Shown piece by piece: positions 1 through 5,930 of a DNA stretch of 26,912 nucleotides. The position numbers and the translations under genes are program-made. Origin of the DNA: Bacteroidota bacterium (GTDB taxonomy: Bacteria > Bacteroidota > Bacteroidia > Flavobacteriales_F > PHOS-HE28); contig CAUJFM010000097.1 in assembly GCA_963169595.1 (NCBI GenBank), positions 1-26,912 of the forward strand, written 5' to 3'. A model generated the notes under the pieces. It saw only the letters and a list, made by a program, of their open reading frames with translations, did no database searches and was not told the origin of the DNA. Each line of letters opens with the position of its first letter. Position 1 is the first letter of the stretch.

Positions 1-150
1 GGTGATCACAGAGCCGTGGGCGTTAGGGTTCACGATGCGAACGATGGGCGTTCGCAGAGTACCCGGATGAACCACTGGCCAAGCCGCGCCAGCAGGACCT
101 GAGCAGTCCACCAGCATGAGTCCCGGTGCCGGCCGGGTCGGCGAGCAGAC

Positions 151-1401
151 TCAGCGGTGAACGTCGTCGTAGAGCAGGTACTTGGCGCGGACCTTCTTGA
201 ACGCGTTCAAGGACGGCTGCCAGGAGGCCCGGATGGTATCCTCGTCCTCGCCGCGCACGATGCGTTCCCGCAGGTCGGGGCCACCGGCCAGCTTGTCGAT
301 GAAGCGGTTGGCCAGGAAGAAACCGGCCTTGTCCGGCGCCTCGCGGTACAGCCCAATGAGCCAGTGCAAGCTCACCTTCCGCTCCATGCGGCTCTGCACG
401 GTGCCGAAGGCCTGCAGGTCGATGCCTGTGCACTCGATGTCCCGATGCGGTGGTTCCTTGGCCCCCGGCACGCTGCGCGGCGTGAACCGGAACTGTCCCA
501 CCGGATTGCCCGGATAGCCGATGCACTGGAACGGTTGGTCCGTGCCGCGGCCCACACTGACGATGGTGCCCTCGAACAGCCCCAGTGAGGGGTAGAGGTA
601 GACCGCGCTCATGTTCGGCAGGTTGGGCGAAGGGCGCACCGGCAACGCATACATCACCTCATGATCGTAACCGGTGCAGGGCACCACGAACAGGTCGCAG
701 GTGCGGCCACCCTTCAGCCAACCCTCGCCGTTGATCATGCGGGCATACTCGCCCACGGTCATGCCATGCACCAGCGGCACGGGATGCATGCCCACGAACG
801 AGGTATACGCCGTGTCGAGCACCGGCCCATCCACATAGAACCCGTTGGGGTTGGGGCGGTCCAGCACCACCACGGCCTTGCCGTTCTCCGCAGCAGCCTC
901 CATCACGTAGTGCAGGGTGCTGATGTAGGTGTAGAAGCGCACGCCCACATCCTGGATGTCGAACACCAGCACCTCCACATCCTTCAACTGCTCGGGCCGC
1001 GGCTTCTTGTTGGCCCCATAGAGCGACACGAGCGGAAGCCCGGTGCGTGCGTCCTTGCCATCCTTCACGTGCTCACCGGCATCGGCCTCGCCGCGGAAGC
1101 CGTGCTCCGGCGCGAACACCTTCACCACCTGCACACCGGAGGCCAGCAGGGTGTCCACCAAGTGAGCCTGCCCCACCCGTCCGGTCTGGTTGGTCACCAC
1201 GCCGACACGCTTGCCTGTCAGACGGAACAGATACTGGTCCATCCGCTCGGCACCCACCACCACCTCCACCGGCTTCTGGGTAAGCAGCACGGGTGGTTGG
1301 GCGCAGGCGGTCTGCTGCAATGCCCCGGCCACCAGGACCGCCCCCGCTATCTTCGTCCACCACCCGGAAGGTCCACGCCACGTGAGCTTCGTCCATTTCA
1401 T
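151..1401 (-). CDS. namZ: Exo-beta-N-acetylmuramidase NamZ family (DUF1343), secreted
   Basis: The 416-residue product matches the DUF1343 family, whose characterised member NamZ removes terminal N-acetylmuramic acid from peptidoglycan fragments. Visible family blocks are FAPEHGFRG (about residues 96-104), FDIQDVGVRFYTY (147-159), a DRPNPNG segment and a GTDQPF segment. The N-terminus (MKWTKLTWRG, then the hydrophobic stretch IAGAVLVAGAL and TACAQ) looks like a signal peptide, so the enzyme should act in the periplasm. The frame stays open another 77 codons upstream, but that stretch is antisense to the neighbouring permease and lacks signal-peptide character, so I chose the ATG at 1401. The CDS starts only 20 bases inside the divergent permease gene. 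A role in cell-wall recycling is inferred from the family. Confidence 0.9.
   Translation of the reverse strand: MKWTKLTWRGPSGWWTKIAGAVLVAGALQQTACAQPPVLLTQKPVEVVVGAERMDQYLFRLTGKRVGVVTNQTGRVGQAHLVDTLLASGVQVVKVFAPEHGFRGEADAGEHVKDGKDARTGLPLVSLYGANKKPRPEQLKDVEVLVFDIQDVGVRFYTYISTLHYVMEAAAENGKAVVVLDRPNPNGFYVDGPVLDTAYTSFVGMHPVPLVHGMTVGEYARMINGEGWLKGGRTCDLFVVPCTGYDHEVMYALPVRPSPNLPNMSAVYLYPSLGLFEGTIVSVGRGTDQPFQCIGYPGNPVGQFRFTPRSVPGAKEPPHRDIECTGIDLQAFGTVQSRMERKVSLHWLIGLYREAPDKAGFFLANRFIDKLAGGPDLRERIVRGEDEDTIRASWQPSLNAFKKVRAKYLLYDDVHR
1348..1355 (+). promoter_or_regulatory. Possible -7 element for the permease gene
   Basis: TATCTTCG differs by one base from the Bacteroidota -7 consensus TAnnTTTG and lies 26 bases before the GTG start at 1382. 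No TTG is seen at the right distance upstream. It lies inside the namZ coding sequence, which is where a promoter for this divergent pair would have to be. Confidence 0.3.
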
Positions 1402-2968
1402 CGCACGCCGCATCCTTCGCCCGGAGGAGGCGGACAAACGGTCGTTATCTCGTCCGATCGTGGTCATTGCCGTATTGGGCATCGTGGTGGGCATGGCGGT
1501 CATGATCCTCACAGTGGGCATCACCCGGGGATTCCAGCGCGAGGTGCGTGCGAAGGTAACCGGGGCCGGCGGCCACCTCCAGATCACCGCACTGTGGCAG
1601 AGCGACCCGAAGGAGACCCCGCGCATCCCCATCGACCAGTCGTTCTACCCCTGGTTGGATACGGTACCCGGTGTGGCCCATATCCAGATCTATGCCACCA
1701 AGCCGGGCATCATCGAGACGGACCAGGAGATCCAAGGCGTGGTGGTGAAGGGCGTGGGCACCGATCACGACTGGACCTTCATGCAGGAACACCTGGTGAG
1801 CGGCCGCGTGCCGGTGATCGGCGACCCCGACCGGTCCATCGACCTCCTCCTCTCCCGCTACCTGGCCGACCGGCTGCGCATCCAGGTCGATGACACCATC
1901 ACCGTCTACCTGATCAAAGGCCGCGACGACATCCGCCCCCGGAAGTTCCACGTCAGCGGCATCTACGAGACCGGCATCGAACAGATCGACCACCAGCTGG
2001 TGCTGATCGACATCGGCCACCTGCAACGCTTCTCCCAATGGGGCCTGAAGGCGGAGATCCGCGTGGGCGAGCTGGAGCAGGGGCGCTATGTGGAGATCGA
2101 AGGGCTGGCCTTCGGTGGCGACAGGAAGTACACCTTGGAATGGCCCGGCCGGGAACTGGAGGGTCGCGGACCACACCGCATCGACCTATGGGGGGAACAT
2201 CGCTCCCATGCACCGAACGGCACGCCTGGGTCCATGATCGACACCGCGCGCATCACGCTGGTCGTGCACGATGAGGACCGCACGATACCGGACACGGCCT
2301 GGGTGCAATTCGTCCCCATGGCCCGGGATACCCAGAACATGCCCCTGACGGCCGAGGACCTGAAGGTGGTGCGGGGCGGAAGCGGAGGCAGCCACACCAA
2401 GTACGTGGGCGGTTTCGAAGTGACCTTGGACCGGTACGAGGACCTGATGCGCCTGGATGACCTGGTGTATGAGAAGTACCTGCCCACCGAACTGCGCAGC
2501 ACCAGTGTGCGCGACCGGTTCCCCGAGCTCTTCACCTGGCTGCAGCTGCTGGACAAGAACGTGGTGGTGGTGATCATCCTGATGATCATCGTATCCATCA
2601 TCAACATGACCTCGGCGCTCTTGATCCTCATCCTGGAGCGCACCTCCATGATCGGCATCCTCAAGGCGTTGGGCAGCAGCAACGAGGCCATCCGCCGCAT
2701 CTTTCTCGTGGACGCGGCCTACAGCCTCGGTGTGGGCATCCTCCTCGGTGACCTGCTGGGCATCGGCATCGCCTGGGTACAGCAACGCTTCGGGCTGGTC
2801 AAGCTACCCGTGGAGACCTATTACGTGGACCGGGTGGTCGTTGACCTGGACCTCTGGCCCATCCTGCTGCTCAATGCGGGCACCCTGCTGGTGTGCGTGG
2901 CCGCGCTGGTGCTGCCCAGCATGCTGGTGAGCCGCATCGCACCCGCCAAGGCCATCCGCTTCGAGTAG
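1382..2968 (+). CDS. ABC transporter permease, LolE/FtsX family
   Basis: The 528-residue product starts at GTG 1382, giving VSFVHFIARRIL, a typical opening for LolC/LolE-like permeases; GGAAGG at 1366-1371 is a plausible ribosome binding site. It has the MacB/FtsX layout: one N-terminal membrane helix (about residues 25-46), a large periplasmic domain (about 47-390), then three C-terminal helices at about 393-418, 445-466 and 491-515. The conserved segment ERTSMIGILKALG after the second helix is typical of the FtsX-like domain. Relatives extract lipoproteins from the inner membrane together with a LolD-type ATPase, but no ATPase gene lies in this window, so the substrate is inferred. The stop codon sits inside the left arm of a perfect palindrome. 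Confidence 0.88.
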   Translation: MSFVHFIARRILRPEEADKRSLSRPIVVIAVLGIVVGMAVMILTVGITRGFQREVRAKVTGAGGHLQITALWQSDPKETPRIPIDQSFYPWLDTVPGVAHIQIYATKPGIIETDQEIQGVVVKGVGTDHDWTFMQEHLVSGRVPVIGDPDRSIDLLLSRYLADRLRIQVDDTITVYLIKGRDDIRPRKFHVSGIYETGIEQIDHQLVLIDIGHLQRFSQWGLKAEIRVGELEQGRYVEIEGLAFGGDRKYTLEWPGRELEGRGPHRIDLWGEHRSHAPNGTPGSMIDTARITLVVHDEDRTIPDTAWVQFVPMARDTQNMPLTAEDLKVVRGGSGGSHTKYVGGFEVTLDRYEDLMRLDDLVYEKYLPTELRSTSVRDRFPELFTWLQLLDKNVVVVIILMIIVSIINMTSALLILILERTSMIGILKALGSSNEAIRRIFLVDAAYSLGVGILLGDLLGIGIAWVQQRFGLVKLPVETYYVDRVVVDLDLWPILLLNAGTLLVCVAALVLPSMLVSRIAPAKAIRFE

Positions 2969-2996
2969 GGGCGACGATCTCGTCGCCCCTACTCGA
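2961..2996. repeat. Perfect REP-like palindrome spanning the permease stop codon
   Basis: Bases 2961-2977 are perfectly complementary to 2980-2996 (17-base arms, two bases between), and the TAG stop at 2966-2968 lies in the left arm. GTAG occurs near the outer end of the hairpin on both strands, and the right arm contains GTCGCCCCTAC, close to the repeat upstream of the transposase at 4550. No T-run follows on either strand, so it is not a classical terminator. Confidence 0.75.
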
Positions 2997-3003
2997 ACGT
3001 CGC

Positions 3004-3031
3004 CCCGACCCGACCGGTCGCCCGGTCCTAC
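3004..3031. repeat. Degenerate REP-like element
   Basis: A short palindrome, CGACCGGTCG at 3011-3020, is followed by GCCCGGTCCTAC, which resembles the GGTCGCCC..TAC end of the other REP-like copies. Minus-strand GTAG is at 3031-3028. It follows directly after the palindrome at 2961-2996. Confidence 0.4.
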
Positions 3032-3036
3032 CTTCG
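3029..3036 (+). promoter_or_regulatory. Possible -7 element for the CBS-like gene
   Basis: TACCTTCG, one mismatch from TAnnTTTG, lies 37 bases before the ATG at 3074. There is no clear -33 TTG, so support is weak. Confidence 0.3.
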
Positions 3037-3073
3037 TGGCGGCGCCTTCGCCCAAGGCTTCGGCGTCCACCGA

Positions 3074-4429
3074 ATGAAGATCCACGAGAACATCCTCAGC
3101 ACCATCGGCAATACGCCCATGGTGAAGCTCAACCGCATCGTCAAGGACCTGCCCTGCACCGTGCTGGCCAAGGTGGAGACCTTCAACCCCGGCAACAGCA
3201 TCAAGGACCGCATGGCCCTGAAGATGATCGAGGACGCCGAGAAGGCCGGCCTGCTGAAGCCCGGGTACACCATCATCGAGGGCACCAGCGGCAACACCGG
3301 CATGGGCCTGGCCATCGCGGCCATCATCAAAGGCTACAAGTGCATCTTCACCACTACCGACAAGCAGAGCAAGGAGAAGGTCGACGCCCTGCGCGCCTTT
3401 GGGGCGGAGGTGATCGTGTGCCCCACCAATGTGGACCCCGAGGACCCGCGCAGCTACTACAGCGTGAGCAGCCGATTGGTGAAGGAGGTGCCCAACAGCT
3501 GGAAGGCCAATCAGTACGATAACCTCAGCAACCGCCAGGCGCACTACGAGAGCACCGGCCCCGAGATCTGGGACCAGACCGATGGGAAGATCACGCACCT
3601 GGTGGTGGGCGTGGGCACCGGCGGCACCCTCTGCGGAACGGGACGCTACCTGAAGGAGAAGAACCCCAACATCAAGCTCTGGGGCATCGACACCTACGGA
3701 TCCGTCTTCAAGAAGCTGAAGGAGACCGGCATCTTCGACAAGAACGAGATCTACCCCTACATCACCGAGGGCATCGGCGAGGACTTCGTGCCGCAGAACG
3801 TGGACATGGACCTCATCGACCACTTCGAGAAGGTGACCGACCGCGACGCCGCCATCTACACGCGGAAGATCGTGAAGGACGAGGGCATCTTCGTGGGCAA
3901 CAGCGCGGGCGCGGCCATGGCGGGCCTGATGCAGATGAAGCACATGCTGAAGCCAACGGACGTGGTGGTGGTGATCTTCCACGACCACGGCACGCGCTAC
4001 CTGGGCAAGATGTTCAACGATGACTGGATGCGCGAACGTGGTTTCCTGGTGGAGGAGAAGCCCACCGCCGGCGATCTGCTGAAAGGCAAGGACCTGCAAC
4101 TGCTGAGCGTGGAGGCCGATGAGCCGGTGCTGATGGCCATCGACAAGATGCGCGCCCACAACATCGACCAGCTGCCCGTGTTCGAGGGCGGCAAACCGGT
4201 CGGCACCATCACCGATGCCCGCCTGTTCGACGCCATCCTGGAGGACGCCGATGTGCGCACCCAGAAGGCCCGCGTAGTGATGGGTCCTGCATTGCCTGTG
4301 CTGAAGGTGGACGCCACGCTGGATGAGGTGGCCGCCAAGCTGGGCAACGGTTCACCCGCAGTGCTGGTGGAACAACCGAACGGGTTCGGGATCCTGACGA
4401 AACAGGATATCATCGGGAAATTGCGGTAG
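3074..4429 (+). CDS. Cystathionine beta-synthase-like PLP enzyme with C-terminal CBS domains
   Basis: The 451-residue product is a fold-type II PLP enzyme of the cysteine synthase/cystathionine beta-synthase family. The PLP lysine is in NSIKDRMA (K44), the substrate-binding loop is TSGNTGMG (71-78), and the phosphate-binding glycine loop is GTGGTLCGTG (181-190). After about residue 330 come two CBS-like segments, for example ISxxxDEPVLMAIDKMRAHN-like and later PVLKVDATLDEVAAKL, with the closing TKQDIIGKL typical of CBS pairs. There is no N-terminal heme-binding extension, as in most bacterial homologues. It should condense serine or an activated serine with homocysteine or sulfide; which of these cannot be decided from sequence. 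Its stop is only 7 bases before the GTAG of the first REP unit. Confidence 0.9.
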   Translation: MKIHENILSTIGNTPMVKLNRIVKDLPCTVLAKVETFNPGNSIKDRMALKMIEDAEKAGLLKPGYTIIEGTSGNTGMGLAIAAIIKGYKCIFTTTDKQSKEKVDALRAFGAEVIVCPTNVDPEDPRSYYSVSSRLVKEVPNSWKANQYDNLSNRQAHYESTGPEIWDQTDGKITHLVVGVGTGGTLCGTGRYLKEKNPNIKLWGIDTYGSVFKKLKETGIFDKNEIYPYITEGIGEDFVPQNVDMDLIDHFEKVTDRDAAIYTRKIVKDEGIFVGNSAGAAMAGLMQMKHMLKPTDVVVVIFHDHGTRYLGKMFNDDWMRERGFLVEEKPTAGDLLKGKDLQLLSVEADEPVLMAIDKMRAHNIDQLPVFEGGKPVGTITDARLFDAILEDADVRTQKARVVMGPALPVLKVDATLDEVAAKLGNGSPAVLVEQPNGFGILTKQDIIGKLR

Positions 4430-4436
4430 GGCACAT

Positions 4437-4540
4437 GTAGTCGCGACCCACTGGGTCGCCCGTATTTCGTGACCATTTCGCGACCCACCAGGTCGCCCTA
4501 ATATTTCGTCCACATCGCGACCCACCGGGTCGCCCGTACC
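4437..4540. repeat. Array of three REP-like palindromes, 37-base period
   Basis: Three units begin at 4443, 4480 and 4517, exactly 37 bases apart. Each has the core GCGACCCA(C)..GGTCGCCC followed by a GTA or CTAA end: stems are 4443-4449/4453-4459, 4480-4485/4491-4496 and 4517-4523/4527-4533. Between units the linker keeps a TATTTCGT motif. The first unit is preceded by GTAG (4437-4440), and the minus strand reads GTAC before the third hairpin. A GTAG-type tetranucleotide beside a hairpin is the known design of REP elements recognised by RAYT enzymes, and the transposase gene starts 10 bases after the array. Confidence 0.85.
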
Positions 4541-4545
4541 GGAGG
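4541..4545 (+). promoter_or_regulatory. Ribosome binding site of the RAYT gene
   Basis: GGAGG directly abuts the third REP unit and lies four bases before the ATG at 4550. It fixes the start and puts the last hairpin next to the initiation region. Confidence 0.6.
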
Positions 4546-4549
4546 TCCA

Positions 4550-5095
4550 ATGTCCCTGCGTTACCGCAAACACATCCGCCTGCCTGACCACGATTACATG
4601 AGGGGGGTCTATTTCGTGACGACGTGCACCTATTGGCGTAAACAGGTGTTCGGGCGGATCATTGGAACCGGGGCCGACGCACGCATGGAATTGACCGATG
4701 TGGGGCGGATCGTGGATGAATGCTGGCGCATCATCCCGGATCATTTCCCGCATGTCTGCCTGCACGAAATGCAGGTCATGCCCGATCATCTGCATGCGAT
4801 CATTGAACTGAACGGCGTATCCGACAACGGCACCGTATCGGCGACCCCATGGGTCGCGACTACGGATGCCGTCGATGGACTGCGGAAAATGGCCAAGGGC
4901 CCCGCACGTGGTTCATTGGCTGCGATCATCGGGGCATTCAAATCGGAAACCACCAGGCGTGTGAACCGTCTGAACGGCACACCGGGCAGATCGCTGTGGC
5001 AACCCAATTACCACGAACGGGTGATCCGCGAATACAACGGTGAAAGGGGGCGCATCGGCCAATACATCGCGGAAAACCCAATGCATTGGCGATGA
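4550..5095 (+). CDS. REP-associated tyrosine transposase (RAYT, Y1/IS200-like)
   Basis: The 181-residue product belongs to the Y1 transposase-like RAYT group. Its HUH motif is MPDHLHAIIEL (H80 and H82) and the catalytic tyrosine is Y154 in WQPNYHERVIRE, the form typical of RAYTs rather than IS200 TnpA. The N-terminal YFVTTCTYWR is also characteristic. Such enzymes nick single-stranded REP hairpins next to a GTAG tetranucleotide and are thought to spread or maintain REP elements. Three REP-like units lie immediately upstream and an inverted one lies inside the gene (4841-4863), coding for residues of the loop between the HUH and tyrosine motifs. Length and motifs look intact, so it is probably active. 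Codon third positions look less GC-biased than in neighbouring genes, consistent with transfer. The stop overlaps the next start as ATGA. Confidence 0.92.
   Translation: MSLRYRKHIRLPDHDYMRGVYFVTTCTYWRKQVFGRIIGTGADARMELTDVGRIVDECWRIIPDHFPHVCLHEMQVMPDHLHAIIELNGVSDNGTVSATPWVATTDAVDGLRKMAKGPARGSLAAIIGAFKSETTRRVNRLNGTPGRSLWQPNYHERVIREYNGERGRIGQYIAENPMHWR
4841..4863 (-). repeat. Inverted REP unit inside the RAYT gene
   Basis: Read on the minus strand from 4863 to 4841 this starts GTAGTCGCGACCC and ends GGGTCGC. Over 23 bases it matches the plus-strand first unit of the array (4437-4459) at 21 positions, differing only at the two loop bases. In the transposase frame it encodes SATPWVAT and a few flanking residues. 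Confidence 0.8.
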
Positions 5096-5880
5096 TGACC
5101 CACACCGTCACCGACCAGATGCACCGCACCATCCAGGTGCCCCATCACCCCCAGCGCATCATCTCCCTCGTCCCTTCCCAGACCGAACTGCTGCACGACC
5201 TGGGCCTCGGTGACCGCGTGGTGGGCATCACCAAGTTCTGCATCCACCCGGAGGCCTGGTTCCGCAGCAAGGCCCGCGTGGGCGGCACCAAGATGGTGGA
5301 CCTGGACAAGGTGCGCGCACTGAAGCCGGACCTCATCATCGGCAACAAGGAAGAGAACAGCCAGGAGGATATCGAAGCGTTGGAACGGGAGTTCCCCGTG
5401 TGGATGAGCGATGTGCGCGACCTGGATGGCGCCTTGGAGATGATCCGGCGCGTGGGTGAACTGACGGCCACCAGCGAAAAGGCCGGTGAGCTGAGCCGAC
5501 AGATCGCGGAGGCCTTCAACACTCTTGAACGGCCAGGAACCCCATTGAGCGCCGCCTACTTCATCTGGCGCGACCCTTTGATGGTGGCGGGCGGCGACAC
5601 CTTCATCAGTGACCTGATGCACCGTGCGGGCTTCACCAACGCCTTCGCACACCGCAAGGAGCGCTACGCGGAGATCAGCCCGGCCGAGCTCGCCGCAGCC
5701 GACCCCGATGTGATCCTGCTATCCTCCGAGCCCTACCCCTTCGCCGAAAAGCACCTGCTGGAGTTCAACATGATCTGCCCCGGCACCCCGGTGAAACTGG
5801 TGGACGGCGAGCTCTTCAGCTGGTACGGCAGCCGGCTCCTGCGATCACCCGCCTACTTCAACGGCCTGAGGCAGGGCTGA
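5092..5880 (+). CDS. BtuF-like helical-backbone metal receptor / ABC substrate-binding domain protein
   Basis: The 262-residue product resembles class III periplasmic binding proteins of the BtuF/FhuD type: PQRIISLVPSQTELLHDLGLGDRVVGIT near the N-terminus (split here as PQRIISLVPSQTE and LLHDLGLGDRVVGIT), VRALKPDLIIG in the first lobe, then VAGGDTFISDLMHRAGFTNAF and the AAADPDVILLSSEPYPF segment in the second. Such proteins bind corrinoids, siderophores or heme for ABC importers. No signal peptide or lipobox is visible, so export is uncertain, and no permease or ATPase partner lies in the window. Two adjacent ATGs (5092, 5095) could start it; the first overlaps the RAYT stop as ATGA, suggesting translational coupling. 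A TTG at 5086 is less likely. The ligand cannot be told. Confidence 0.8.
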   Translation: MMTHTVTDQMHRTIQVPHHPQRIISLVPSQTELLHDLGLGDRVVGITKFCIHPEAWFRSKARVGGTKMVDLDKVRALKPDLIIGNKEENSQEDIEALEREFPVWMSDVRDLDGALEMIRRVGELTATSEKAGELSRQIAEAFNTLERPGTPLSAAYFIWRDPLMVAGGDTFISDLMHRAGFTNAFAHRKERYAEISPAELAAADPDVILLSSEPYPFAEKHLLEFNMICPGTPVKLVDGELFSWYGSRLLRSPAYFNGLRQG

Positions 5881-5884
5881 ACGG

Positions 5885-5912
5885 TTCACCCGCCGCCATG
5901 GGTGGCCCTACT
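5885..5912. repeat. Degenerate REP-like element upstream of the patatin gene
   Basis: The stretch contains CACCC (5887-5891) and GGGTG (5900-5904) flanking GCCGCCAT, then GCCCTAC. On the minus strand it begins GTAGGGCCACCC, like the other copies. Pairing is short, so this is a weak member. Confidence 0.35.
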
Positions 5913-5916
5913 TTTG
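5909..5916 (+). promoter_or_regulatory. Promoter -7 element of the patatin gene
   Basis: TACTTTTG matches the Bacteroidota consensus TAnnTTTG exactly; TTC at 5885-5887 lies where a -33 TTG is expected (spacer 21). The box is 14 bases before the ATG at 5931 and lies downstream of an in-frame ATG at 5898, which argues that 5931 is the real start and that the leader is very short. Confidence 0.55.
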
Positions 5917-5930
5917 TCCGGACCCCGCCC

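Noticed and set aside
1..117. Minus-strand frame open to the left edge (starts MLVDCSGPAG)
   Set aside because: Only 39 codons are seen, third positions lack the GC bias of neighbours, and no family is recognised. The first 150 bases therefore have no supported feature; a weak 5-pair hairpin (122-126/133-137) after namZ lacks a U-run.
2804..4159. Minus-strand frame of 451 codons opposite the CBS-like gene
   Set aside because: Shadow of a well-supported PLP enzyme; low-complexity His/Val/Leu composition.
4437..4540. CRISPR array
   Set aside because: The 37-base period looks CRISPR-like, but there are only three units, the conserved part is a palindrome of about 21 bases with linkers that are also similar, and there are no cas genes. 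The adjacent RAYT explains it better.
5898..5930. Upstream start of the patatin gene
   Set aside because: The ATG at 5898 lies before the probable -7 box and would put 11 non-signal residues ahead of a complete signal peptide.
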